Of a DNA stretch of 64,000 bases, positions 9,014 through 16,985 are shown piece after piece. Origin of the DNA: Dyella_B sp035277725 (GTDB lineage Bacteria > Pseudomonadota > Gammaproteobacteria > Xanthomonadales > Rhodanobacteraceae); contig NZ_DATEJY010000030.1 of NCBI RefSeq assembly GCF_035277725.1, positions 51,701-115,700 on the forward strand, in the 5' to 3' direction. A program made the position numbers and the translations under genes. The notes under the pieces were generated by a model. That model searched no databases. It was not told the origin of the DNA and saw only the letters and a program-made list of their open reading frames with translations. Each line of letters starts with the position of its first letter. Position 1 is the first letter of the stretch.

Positions 9014-9651
9014 ACGTACGTACGCTTAGCCCACTCGACCGCCTGTTCGCCGGCATTGAACGCGCCCTGGAAACCGTAGCCGGCACACCAGAGGCGCATC
9101 GTCCCTCCCCGGCTCATCACGTTGCCGATGCCGAGCTTGACGACAAGGAACGCCGCCACGTCGCCGGCCTGATGCGCGTGAACCACACCGGCGAAGTCTG
9201 CGCTCAGGCGTTGTACGACGGACAGGCCGCATTGGCGCGCAACGAGGAAAACCGCACGCATCTATACGATGCGGCGACTGAAGAAACCGATCATCTCGCC
9301 TGGTGCTCCGAACGCCTGCATGAACTGAACAGCCAGCCCAGCCTGCTCAATCCACTGTGGTACGCGGGCAGCTACGCGATCGGCGCACTGGCGGCACTGG
9401 CCGGCGACAAAATCAGCCTGGGCTTTGTAGTGGAAACTGAAAAACAGGTGGAAACGCATCTGGCCGAGCACATGGACAAGCTGCCAGCCCAGGACGAGCG
9501 TTCGCGCGCGGTGCTGAAGCAGATGCAGGAGGATGAGGTACGGCATGCGCAGCATGCGCGGGAACGCGGCGGTATCACGCTGCCGTTTCCGATCCCGCAG
9601 ATGATGCACGCGACGTCGTTGGTGATGAAGACGGTGGCGTATCGGCTCTAA
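9010..9651 (+). CDS. coq7: 3-demethoxyubiquinol 3-hydroxylase, Coq7 family
   Basis: Di-iron hydroxylase making demethoxyubiquinol into its 3-hydroxy form, a late step of ubiquinone synthesis at the inner membrane. The 213-residue protein has the family core: MRVNHTGEVCAQALYDGQA, the EETDH and EDEVRHAQHA iron-ligand helices, and the hydrophobic segment around AGSYAIGALAALAGDKISLG. The start ATG overlaps the preceding stop. A longer frame opening at 8692 exists, but the homologous part begins here. A two-way terminator follows at 9711. Confidence 0.95.
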   Translation: MNVRTLSPLDRLFAGIERALETVAGTPEAHRPSPAHHVADAELDDKERRHVAGLMRVNHTGEVCAQALYDGQAALARNEENRTHLYDAATEETDHLAWCSERLHELNSQPSLLNPLWYAGSYAIGALAALAGDKISLGFVVETEKQVETHLAEHMDKLPAQDERSRAVLKQMQEDEVRHAQHARERGGITLPFPIPQMMHATSLVMKTVAYRL

Positions 9652-9710
9652 TGCCGCCCTGCGGCGAGACCACATAAACCCACCTTTCGGCGGGTAGGTT
9701 TCGCCTGATT

Positions 9711-9737
9711 AAAAAACCCGCCTTTCGGCGGGTTTTT
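9711..9737. terminator. Bidirectional intrinsic terminator between coq7 and speD
   Basis: AAAAAACCCGCC, loop TTTC, GGCGGGTTTTT: a stem with A-run on one side and T-run on the other, placed between convergent coq7 and speD, so it can end both transcripts. A weaker related copy (CCCACC TTTC GGCGGGT) sits just before it at about 9679-9695. Confidence 0.9.
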
Positions 9738-9739
9738 CG

Positions 9740-10525
9740 TCACATCAGATTGCGTCCGTGAAACAGCTCCTCGATCTCCCGGCGCAACAGCTGCTCGATC
9801 TTCTGCCGCTCCTTGAACGACAAATCATCCGCATGCGCCTCGAACAAATAGGTATCGAGGTCGAAGTCCTTGATGTGCATCTTCGTGTGAAAAATATTTT
9901 CCTGATACACGTTCACGTCGAACATTTCGTACTTCTGGCGGATGTGGCGTGCCAGGTAGTCCTGCACCGAGTTGATCTTGTGATCGATGAAGTGCTTCTT
10001 GCCCTTCACGTCGCGCGTGAATCCACGCACGCGGTAGTCGCACACTACGATGTCCGACTCAAAACTGTCGATCAGATAGTTCAGAGCCTTCAGCGGTGAA
10101 ATCACGCCGCAGGTCGCCACGTCGATATCCGCGCGGAACGTAGCAATGCCGTTGTGCGGATGCGTTTCCGGATAGGTGTGGACGGTGATATGGCTCTTGT
10201 CCATATGGGCCACCACGGCATCCGAAATGGTGTCGCGGCCGAGCTTCTCCACCACCGGCTCCTCGGAGATGAGGATGGTGACGGAGGCACCCTGCGGGTC
10301 GTAGTCCTGACGGGCCACGTTGAGGATGTTCGCGCCGATGATCTCGGCCACGTCGGTCAGGATCTGCGTGAGTCGATCGGCGTCGTACTGCTCGTCGATG
10401 TACTCGATATAGCGCTGGCGCTGGTCTTCCGATACCGCATAGCAGATATCGTAGATGTTGAAGCTCAGGGCCTTGGTAAGGTTGTTGAAGCCCTGCAGGC
10501 GCAGGCGCGGGAGGGGTTTCACCAC
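9740..10525 (-). CDS. speD: S-adenosylmethionine decarboxylase proenzyme (SpeD)
   Basis: Makes decarboxylated SAM, the aminopropyl donor for spermidine. The sequence follows the long enterobacterial type: KPLPRLRLQGFNNLTKALSF at the start and, mid-protein, DKSHITVHTYPE, where the Ser after Lys is the self-cleavage site that becomes the pyruvoyl group. The start chosen is GTG at 10525, seven bases after GGAG, which gives the family-like start VVKPLPRL; a GTG at 10549 adds eight residues. The speD-clp neighbourhood is typical for Xanthomonadales. Confidence 0.94.
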   Translation of the reverse strand: MVKPLPRLRLQGFNNLTKALSFNIYDICYAVSEDQRQRYIEYIDEQYDADRLTQILTDVAEIIGANILNVARQDYDPQGASVTILISEEPVVEKLGRDTISDAVVAHMDKSHITVHTYPETHPHNGIATFRADIDVATCGVISPLKALNYLIDSFESDIVVCDYRVRGFTRDVKGKKHFIDHKINSVQDYLARHIRQKYEMFDVNVYQENIFHTKMHIKDFDLDTYLFEAHADDLSFKERQKIEQLLRREIEELFHGRNLM

Positions 10526-10934
10526 GGCGACACTCCATGGCCGGGTCACGGCCGACAGGTGAGGCGGGTTAGCTACAAGGGTCCCCGCTGATTAGAAAAG
10601 CATGCTGGACCCTTATCCTGCACGCCCCTTGTGTACGGACGATGGCAATGAGGCTGCTGTCGTCCGGAAGACTGCGAAGTATGCGGCAAGTTGGGGAAAA
10701 ACAGAACCGTTTTTCTGCAGTGCAGCGTGACTGGCCTGGCGGCAGGGCGCATGGAAGATCAAGCTTGCTGATGTACTTGCGGGTGATCACGCCGCCTTGG
10801 CGATGTGCCTCAGATCATCCCTCTGCTTCACATGTCTTTGCCATAATGCGAAAGTCGCAGGGGATGCGCATGGATTCAAGACCAGGTCGCGGGATGGGCG
10901 TCCATTGAGATCAACTCAGCTGGGGAAAACTTCT
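10526..10934. other. Divergent intergenic region between speD and clp
   Basis: About 409 bases with no supported gene; a 73-codon leftward frame inside lacks family features and a ribosome site. The segment must carry both promoters. Visible candidates are CATAAT near 10846-10851 as a -10 box for clp and the palindrome GTGATCAC near 10783-10790, which resembles half of a CRP-type site. Neither is proven. Confidence 0.4.
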
Positions 10935-11630
10935 GTGGTGCAACTGAAATACCAGTTACAACAGGCCTTCGAACGTTCACAGGCGCCACTCGGCTTCGCG
11001 CCCGACCCGGCCTCCATGGAGCGTTTCCTTGGGCTCTGCCACCGTCGCCGCTACCCGGGCAAAACCGCCATCATCCGCCCCGGCGACCCCGCCAACACGC
11101 TTTACTACGTCATCGAAGGCTCGCTGGCCGTGTGCACGGAAGACGAGCAAGGGCGTGAGCTGATCCTCGCCTATATCAGCCGTGGCCAGTTCATCGGCGA
11201 GATGGGCTTGTTCGTGGAGCAGGCGCAGCGCGAATCGATGGTGCGCACGCGCACTGCCTGCGAGATGGCCGAAATCAGCTACGAGCGCCTGTTCCAGCTG
11301 ATGGAAGGCCCGCTGCGCGAGGAGTGCCCGAAGATCCTGTTCGCGATCGGCGCCCAGCTCACCCATCGTCTGCTGCGCACCTCGCGCCAGGTGAGCCGCA
11401 TGGCCTTCATGGATGTCACCAACCGCATCTCCCGCACCCTGCTGGACCTGTGCCAGGAGCCGGATGCGATGAGCCATCCCGAGGGCACCCAGATCCGCAT
11501 TTCGCGTCAGGAGGTCAGCCGTATCGTGGGCTGCTCGCGCGAGATGGTGGGCCGCGTGCTCAAGCAGCTCGAAGAGCAAGGGATGATCGACGTGTCAGGC
11601 AAGACCATCGTGGTGCGCGGTACGCGTTGA
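10935..11630 (+). CDS. clp: CRP-like transcriptional regulator Clp
   Basis: Global regulator of the CRP/FNR family; in Xanthomonas Clp binds cyclic di-GMP and controls virulence and exoenzyme genes. The 231-residue protein has the cyclic-nucleotide-type beta-roll (RPGDPANTLYYVIEGSLAV, GQFIGEMGLF, RTRTACEMAEISYERL), a long dimer helix, and the HTH ISRQEVSRIVGCSREMVGRVL near the C-terminus. Two adjacent GTG codons (10935, 10938) after TGGGGAAAAC are the likely starts; the frame extends upstream to 10797 but that part does not resemble the family. Regulation by c-di-GMP is known for the family, not seen here. Confidence 0.93.
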   Translation: MVQLKYQLQQAFERSQAPLGFAPDPASMERFLGLCHRRRYPGKTAIIRPGDPANTLYYVIEGSLAVCTEDEQGRELILAYISRGQFIGEMGLFVEQAQRESMVRTRTACEMAEISYERLFQLMEGPLREECPKILFAIGAQLTHRLLRTSRQVSRMAFMDVTNRISRTLLDLCQEPDAMSHPEGTQIRISRQEVSRIVGCSREMVGRVLKQLEEQGMIDVSGKTIVVRGTR

Positions 11631-11637
11631 GCTCCAT

Positions 11638-11720
11638 GCCGCCGCCCCGGCGAACGCTGGGGCTAGGCACTTTGTGCTGCCTGTTCAAAGCCATTCGATC
11701 CCCGCGTTCGCGGGGCGGCG
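11638..11720. repeat. Palindromic intergenic element (family B)
   Basis: Left arm GCCGCCCCGGCGAACGCTGG is mirrored by CGTTCGCGGGGCGGC at the right end. The right arm GATCCCCGCGTTCGC matches GATCCCGGCGTTCGC in the element at 47673-47747, so two related copies exist in the window. It sits between convergent genes (clp and the MarR-GNAT gene), where it may also help end transcription. Confidence 0.6.
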
Positions 11721-11722
11721 TA

Positions 11723-12691
11723 TCAAGCTGATTTCGCTTCCTTGGGCGCTTGATAAATCATGTACACGTCCGCCCGCTCGTAATGCGAGCCGGAGCGTGT
11801 CGCCGGCTGCAACACGAAACCGGCCTTCTCATACATGCGCAGCGCCGGTTTGAGGCTGCTGTTCGATTCCAGAAACAGCATGTGGCCACCGCGCCGATGG
11901 AATTCGGCAATGCATGCATCCAGCAGACGCTTCCCCGCACCCAGGCCGCGGAACGTTTCGTCCACGCCCATCTTGGTCAGTTCGAACACGCCCGGTGATT
12001 CCTGCAGCAGGGCGCAAGTGCCGATGATCTCGCCGCCCAGCCGGGCGAAGAAAATCGTGCCGCCCGCCTGCAAGATGTATCGCTCGGGGTCGCTCAGCAC
12101 GGCACGATCGATGTCTTCGATGCGGAAATAGCGCTCCAGCCATTGCGCGTTCAAGCGATAGAAATGCTCACGCAACGCCGGCGCGTAGGGCAGGATTTCC
12201 AGCGGCGCCGCCTTGATCGCGGCATGCTCGGCCAGAATCGCTTGGGTGACAGGCCGCTCCTGCAAGGCGCGTTCGCACGCAGCAATGGCTTCCAGCAGCT
12301 GCACGGCGTGATCCTCCAGCGAACGAGTAACGCCACGACGCACCGCACACCAGATCGGACCAAGCTCGGCCAGCGACGCATGTGCCTTGTCGGTAAGCAC
12401 CAGTACGGTACGGCGACCATCGGCAGGATCTTTCCGGCGCCGCACCATGCCTGCGCGCAGCAGCTTGTCGGAAAGCTGACTGACGGCCGAGTGGGTCTGG
12501 CCGATGGCATCGGCCACTTCCGTTACGGAGCTGGGTCCGACATCCCACAAATAGCGCAAGACCGGCAGCCAGCGGGATTCGATGCTGGCGCCGAGGGTCT
12601 GGTAGACCTCGTCAGCCGCGCCGTAGAAGTGGTCGCTAAGGGCTTTCAGGCGACTGCCGAGTGCCAGCTTGCCGAGGGACGCCAAGTACAT
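11723..12691 (-). CDS. MarR regulator fused to GNAT acetyltransferase
   Basis: A 322-residue fusion. Residues about 1-150 are a MarR winged helix (GPSSVTEVADAIGQTHSAVSQ, DPADGRRTVLVLTDKA) and about 175-315 a GNAT domain (FELTKMGVDETFRGLGAGKRLLDA with the acetyl-CoA loop RGLGAGKRL, then FLESNSSLKPALRMYEKAGF). Such fusions are widespread in proteobacteria; the acetylated substrate is usually unknown. It is monocistronic, facing clp. The start at 12691 gives a complete MarR N-terminus. Confidence 0.88.
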   Translation of the reverse strand: MYLASLGKLALGSRLKALSDHFYGAADEVYQTLGASIESRWLPVLRYLWDVGPSSVTEVADAIGQTHSAVSQLSDKLLRAGMVRRRKDPADGRRTVLVLTDKAHASLAELGPIWCAVRRGVTRSLEDHAVQLLEAIAACERALQERPVTQAILAEHAAIKAAPLEILPYAPALREHFYRLNAQWLERYFRIEDIDRAVLSDPERYILQAGGTIFFARLGGEIIGTCALLQESPGVFELTKMGVDETFRGLGAGKRLLDACIAEFHRRGGHMLFLESNSSLKPALRMYEKAGFVLQPATRSGSHYERADVYMIYQAPKEAKSA

Positions 12692-12775
12692 GGAGCATGC
12701 CTATAGGACAGATACGTAAGCACTAACGTATCTCTATAAGACCTCGCCTACAAGCCCCTTCGGAGACCCAGGCAC

Positions 12776-13477
12776 TCAGTACCAAGCCACCCGCGTCACC
12801 GCCCTGCCCAGTGCCTTCTCCACCCGCTTGCACAGCTTGGGCGTGCCATTGACCAGCACCGCTTCGCCGGCCGGCTTGAGCATCGGCATGTCCTGAAAAG
12901 AATCGGTGTAGGCCATCCGCCAGTTCGTGACGCCCTTGGCGGCAAGGTTCTGTACCTTGCGGCGACCAACGTTGTGCGAGTGCAGGCGCATGCCAAACAC
13001 GCCAGGCTTGAGCTGCGTGGCGACAATGGTCAGCTCCGGCAAACCCAGTTGGGTCAGCAGACGCGTGACCAAAATCCGCTCGCAACCGGTGACGACAATC
13101 ACCTCGTCGCCTTCTGCCACATGCCGGCGCAGCGCGCTCAAGCCATCGCGATAAAACTGGCGTGGACGGCGCACGATTTGATCGGCAAAGTCCTCGGCGA
13201 TCGCTTGATAGCGCTGCACGCCAAGGCCACACAAAGCCACGTGGGAGAGCGCCCACGCCGCGCGCCTGCGGGAAAACACGCCGCACAGCAGCCACCATGG
13301 CATCGTCAGCAGCGCCAGCGCCTTGTAAACCGGCGAACTGGCGTAGCGGTGCCGGATGAACTGCTCAAAGGCATCACCCTGGAACAGCACGCCATCGAAA
13401 TCGAACAGCACCGTGCGAGACGCATCGGCGTCGCTACCGGCTTGTGCCGGCGCGTCAATCATTGCCCCTGTAAACAT
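12776..13477 (-). CDS. HAD-superfamily (class IB) phosphatase-like protein
   Basis: Hydrolase of the SerB/PgpC-like HAD-IB group. TVLFDFDGVLFQGDAF near residue 22-37 carries the nucleophile Asp in DFDG; VIVVTGCERILV is motif II; KVQNLAAKG supplies the Lys and YTDSFQDMPML the acidic motif IV. A hydrophobic stretch (YKALALLTMPWWLLCGVF) suggests membrane contact. The usual motif I is DxDxT; here it reads DFDGV, so the fourth position is not Thr. The start at 13477 lies two bases from the trpC stop, so it is probably the last gene of the trp transcript. Substrate unknown. Confidence 0.75.
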   Translation of the reverse strand: MFTGAMIDAPAQAGSDADASRTVLFDFDGVLFQGDAFEQFIRHRYASSPVYKALALLTMPWWLLCGVFSRRRAAWALSHVALCGLGVQRYQAIAEDFADQIVRRPRQFYRDGLSALRRHVAEGDEVIVVTGCERILVTRLLTQLGLPELTIVATQLKPGVFGMRLHSHNVGRRKVQNLAAKGVTNWRMAYTDSFQDMPMLKPAGEAVLVNGTPKLCKRVEKALGRAVTRVAWY

Positions 13478-13479
13478 GA

Positions 13480-14274
13480 TCAGTGCGTATTGAACAGCCG
13501 CTTCAATTCCTGCCCCGGATCGGCGGCGCGCATGAACGCCTCGCCGACCAGGAATGCGTTGATACCCGCGTCGCGCAAAAGCGCCACGTCCTTGGGTGTG
13601 TGAATGCCTGATTCGGCGACCAGAATACGGTCGTACTCCATCAGTTGCTGCAGCTCGAGCGTGGTTTCGAGCGTGGTTTCGAAGGTGCGCAGATTGCGGT
13701 TGTTGACGCCGATCAGCGGCACCGGCACAGCCTGTGCGCGTTCCAGTTCTTCGGCGTCGTGCACTTCGCACAACACGTCCAGATCCAATTCGGCCGCCAG
13801 CAGTGACAGTTCCAGCAGATCTGCATCACCCAATGCAGCCACGATCAGCAGAATGCAATCGGCACCGATCGCGCGTGCTTCGTACACCTGGTACGGATCG
13901 ATCACGAAATCCTTGCGCAATACCGGCAACGAACAGGCCGCGCGCGCCTGCTGCAGGAAATCCTCGCTGCCCTGGAAGAAGTCTTTATCCGTCAGCACGG
14001 ACAAGCACGCCGCGCCACCCAGCTCGTAACTGCGTGCAATCGCCACCGGATCGAAATCGGGGCGGATTACGCCTTTGCTGGGGCTGGCCTTTTTCACCTC
14101 GGCGATAACCGCCGAATCGCCCGCGGCGATCTTCGCTTCGATGGCCGCCGCAAAGCCACGTGTATCGGGCATGTCGGCCACGCGTGCGGACAGCTCTTTC
14201 AGCGGCAACTTGGCGCTGCGCTCGGCGAGTTCTTCCGCCTTACGGGCGAGGATGCGTTGAAGAATGTCGGTCAT
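13480..14274 (-). CDS. trpC: Indole-3-glycerol phosphate synthase
   Basis: Closes the ring to indole-3-glycerol phosphate in tryptophan synthesis. A 264-residue TIM barrel with the hallmark EVKKASPSKGVIR, LRKDFVIDPYQVYEARAIGAD, GVNNRNLRTF and AESGI segments. Unusual: 13657-13680 is a perfect tandem copy of a 12-base unit, giving ETTLETTL in the protein where relatives normally have one unit. The gene is separated from upstream trpD by a 164-bp inverted-repeat element. Confidence 0.96.
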   Translation of the reverse strand: MTDILQRILARKAEELAERSAKLPLKELSARVADMPDTRGFAAAIEAKIAAGDSAVIAEVKKASPSKGVIRPDFDPVAIARSYELGGAACLSVLTDKDFFQGSEDFLQQARAACSLPVLRKDFVIDPYQVYEARAIGADCILLIVAALGDADLLELSLLAAELDLDVLCEVHDAEELERAQAVPVPLIGVNNRNLRTFETTLETTLELQQLMEYDRILVAESGIHTPKDVALLRDAGINAFLVGEAFMRAADPGQELKRLFNTH

Positions 14275-14304
14275 GGGATTCTGATCGGCACGTGTGGGGG
14301 GCTA

Positions 14305-14468
14305 AGGAGCCTGTCGGACTTGAGTTGGCCGGGCTGCAAATCCGCCTGCGCGGTCCATATTTCCGGCAATTCTTGACGCATAGAACCGCTATGGGCCGGC
14401 GAATCGCCGAAAATCTGTCCTCGCGCAGGCGAATTTTCGCCTCGACCACTCAAGTCCGACAGGCTCCT
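14305..14468. mobile_element. MITE-like inverted-repeat element between trpD and trpC
   Basis: A 164-bp unit with exact 21-base terminal inverted repeats at 14305-14325 and 14448-14468 (AGGAGCCTGTCGGACTTGAG and one more base). Inner arms also pair in part (GCCTGCGCG against CGCGCAGGC). It has no coding capacity. It shares the end sequence GAGCCTGTC with the element at 46405-46672. It fills most of the 220-base gap between two co-oriented trp genes, which are usually much closer. Whether it moves, or acts as an RNA hairpin, cannot be told from one copy. Confidence 0.7.
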
Positions 14469-14494
14469 AAGAAAACGGCAAAGCCGCGTCCGGG

Positions 14495-15547
14495 TCAACT
14501 CTCCGCCAATCGCCGGGTGGTTGCCACGAACGCTTCCATTTTGGCACGTGCCGCACCGCTGGCGATGGTGGCCCGGGCCAATTCGATGCCGCTGGCGATG
14601 CTTTTGACCACTCCGGCGGTATACAGCGCGGCGCCCGCATTCAGGCAGACGATGTCGTGCGGCACGCCATGGTGGTTTCCCAGGGCATCCAGCAGCATGG
14701 CCTTGGACTCCTGGGCGTTTTCCACCCGCAGGTTGCGGCTGGAGGCCATGGCCAGGCCGAAGTCCTCCGGCTCCACCTCGTACTCGTGCACTTCACCGTC
14801 GCGCAACTCACCCACCAGGGTGGATGCACCGAGGGAAATCTCATCCATGCCGTCGCGCCCCCACACCACCATGGCGTGTTCTGCGCCCAAAGCCTGCAAG
14901 GCACGTACCTGGATACCGACAAGATCCGGGTGAAAAACACCCATCAGGATGTTCGGCGCGCCGGCAGGATTGGTAAGCGGCCCCAGGATGTTGAACAAGG
15001 TGCGCACGCCCATTTCCTTGCGCACGGGAGCCACCACTTTCATCGCCGGATGATGGTTGGGCGCGAACATGAAACCGATGTCCGTTTCGACCATGCACTG
15101 CGCCACCTGCGCCGGCTGCAGATCGATGCGCGCACCGAGTGCCTCGAGCACATCCGCACTACCCGATTTCGACGACACGCTGCGCCCACCGTGCTTGGCA
15201 ATCCGCGCGCCGGCGGCGGCGGCGACAAACATCGCCGCCGTGGAGATATTGAAGCTCGACGCCCCGTCGCCACCGGTGCCGACGATGTCCAGAAAATGAG
15301 GATGCGACGGAACATCCACCTTTGCCGACAGCTCACGCATCACGCTCGCCGCACCGGTGATCTCGCCGACCGTTTCCTTCTTGACGCGCAAGCCGGTGAT
15401 GATCGCGGCAGTCATCAGCGGACTCACTTCGCCGCTCATGATCTGGCGCATCAGCGCGATCATTTCATCGTGGAAAATCTCGCGATGCTCGATCGTCCGC
15501 TGCAGCGCTTCCTGCGGCGTGATGGTGATGGCCCGGCCCGCCGTCAT
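14495..15547 (-). CDS. trpD: Anthranilate phosphoribosyltransferase
   Basis: Joins anthranilate and PRPP, second step of the tryptophan branch. The 350-residue protein shows DIVGTGGDGASSFNISTAAM, the PRPP-binding loop, KHGGRSVSSKSGSADVLEALG, FAPNHHPAMKVVAPVR and FNILGPLTNPA. The start ATG at 15547 overlaps the trpG stop (ATGA), so the two are translationally coupled. Length is normal. Confidence 0.97.
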   Translation of the reverse strand: MTAGRAITITPQEALQRTIEHREIFHDEMIALMRQIMSGEVSPLMTAAIITGLRVKKETVGEITGAASVMRELSAKVDVPSHPHFLDIVGTGGDGASSFNISTAAMFVAAAAGARIAKHGGRSVSSKSGSADVLEALGARIDLQPAQVAQCMVETDIGFMFAPNHHPAMKVVAPVRKEMGVRTLFNILGPLTNPAGAPNILMGVFHPDLVGIQVRALQALGAEHAMVVWGRDGMDEISLGASTLVGELRDGEVHEYEVEPEDFGLAMASSRNLRVENAQESKAMLLDALGNHHGVPHDIVCLNAGAALYTAGVVKSIASGIELARATIASGAARAKMEAFVATTRRLAES

Positions 15548-16143
15548 GCGGCGAGCTTTTGCAGCGGCAAGCCCAGGAAATTCCGCAGCAGGTCATGGCC
15601 GTACTGGGTAAGGATCGACTCGGGATGGAACTGCACGCCCTCGACCCGCAAGGTCTTATGACGCAGCCCCATGATTTCGTCGATGGAACCGTCCGGGTTT
15701 TCCGTCCAGGCGGTGACTTCCAGGCAATCCGGCAACGATGCCTGCTCCACCACCAACGAGTGATAGCGCGTGGCCTCGAACGGATCGGGCAAGCCGGCAA
15801 ACACGCCCCTGCCCAGATGGCGCACCGGCGAGGTCTTGCCATGCATGATCTGCTTGGCACGAATCACCTTGCCGCCAAACGCCTGGCCGATCGCCTGATG
15901 CCCCAGGCATACGCCGAACACCGGAATCTCGCCACTCAGTTCGCGCAGCACGGCCAGCGAAACGCCCGCATCGTCCGGTGTGCCCGGACCCGGGGAAATC
16001 ATGATGTGCGAAGGCTTCAACGCGCGGATGCCAGCCACGTCCAGCGCATCATTGCGCACCACCCTCACCTCCTGTCCCAGCTCGCCTAGGTACTGCACGA
16101 GGTTGAAGGTGAAGCTGTCGTAGTTGTCGATCATCAGCAACAT
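15544..16143 (-). CDS. trpG: Anthranilate synthase glutamine amidotransferase subunit
   Basis: Supplies ammonia to TrpE from glutamine. The 199-residue class I amidotransferase starts MLLMIDNYDSFTFNLVQYLG. The catalytic triad is visible: Cys in VFGVCLGHQAIGQAFGG, and His/Glu in GVQFHPESILT. The ATG at 16143 is chosen because the family begins at this motif; the frame extends 14 codons further upstream without similarity. It overlaps trpD. In Xanthomonadales the same subunit may also serve aminodeoxychorismate synthase; no pabB is in view. Confidence 0.95.
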   Translation of the reverse strand: MLLMIDNYDSFTFNLVQYLGELGQEVRVVRNDALDVAGIRALKPSHIMISPGPGTPDDAGVSLAVLRELSGEIPVFGVCLGHQAIGQAFGGKVIRAKQIMHGKTSPVRHLGRGVFAGLPDPFEATRYHSLVVEQASLPDCLEVTAWTENPDGSIDEIMGLRHKTLRVEGVQFHPESILTQYGHDLLRNFLGLPLQKLAA

Positions 16144-16310
16144 GGCTGGAAATTCCTGGATGCCCGCGATGCCGCACTGCGGCAAGGATGCTCATTGTGC
16201 GCGATGGGATTTGCCGCCGTCATCTGCCACGCCGGCATTCGCACATGGCTAACCCTCATGTATGCCCGAACAGTCATGGCGGCCATCTAAAAAGCCAAGG
16301 AAATCAAAAA

Positions 16311-16982
16311 TTAAGGACTCACCAGCACGTGCCTGGTGTAGCTTTCCACCACCAGGCTGAAAGGCTGGTTGTCGCCGGTGTACAGCACCGCGCGGTGCTG
16401 GAGCACGTGATCCGGGATGGCCAGCGGCTGGTTGCTTGAGGGCGGCAACGCCTTGCCGCTATCCCAGCCTTCCGGCAGCGGGGACCAGAGCAGGTCGGCG
16501 GAAAGTGTTTCGCGGCGGAAGTGCAGCGACTTCACCACTTTGCCGAACGGCACGTCCGAGGTATCCAGCTGATGGTTCATATCCGCGGTAAGGCGCGCCG
16601 GCACATACCAGTTGTCGGCATCCGACAACACCACGTTGCCACAGCTCAACGCCACTCGGCGGTAGCGCACAGGTTCGTCGGGACCGATACCAAGCAAGCT
16701 GCGGGCACCATCAGGCAGCGGCTTGTCATCGCCATGCACACGATGCGCGACGACCTTCGCCTCCGGCGACAAGTGATGCGCAGAGCACCACTGCTCCAGC
16801 GTCAGCGTCGCGCTTGGATGGCTGAGCAGCTGAGCATTCAAGGTTTGCAATTCAGCCAAGGCCTGTGTGCGGCTCAACACGGTATCTGGCCAGTTGGATG
16901 TTGATTCACGCGCCAACAAAGACGATGCGCACGTCAGCATGATGGTCATAGCAAAACCAACGTCACGGATAATGCTTCGCAT
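16311..16982 (-). CDS. Exported protein, possibly chorismate-lyase-like
   Basis: A 223-residue protein inside the trp cluster, between trpE (stop 16986, three bases away) and trpG. The first 25 residues form a signal peptide (AMTIMLTCASSLLA). The rest has RYRRVALSCGNVVLSDADNW, NWYVPARLTADMN, DTSDVPFGKVVKSLHF and, near the end, LQHRAVLYTGDNQPFSLVVE. The general layout (an RRV.L strand, a YVPxR strand, an HRA strand ending ..VVESYTR) recalls the UbiC/chorismate lyase fold, but the match is loose and an exported chorismate enzyme would be odd. Function is unknown; only export and operon position are firm. Confidence 0.6.
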   Translation of the reverse strand: MRSIIRDVGFAMTIMLTCASSLLARESTSNWPDTVLSRTQALAELQTLNAQLLSHPSATLTLEQWCSAHHLSPEAKVVAHRVHGDDKPLPDGARSLLGIGPDEPVRYRRVALSCGNVVLSDADNWYVPARLTADMNHQLDTSDVPFGKVVKSLHFRRETLSADLLWSPLPEGWDSGKALPPSSNQPLAIPDHVLQHRAVLYTGDNQPFSLVVESYTRHVLVSP

Positions 16983-16985
16983 GTC

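Noticed and set aside
10569..10790. Leftward 73-codon frame between speD and clp
   Set aside because: No ribosome site or family feature; the region must hold the divergent promoters.
14305..14468. Reading the trpD-trpC element as a simple trp terminator
   Set aside because: It has 21-base exact ends and no T-run on either side, and it shares its end sequence with the element at 46405; a mobile or structural element fits better.
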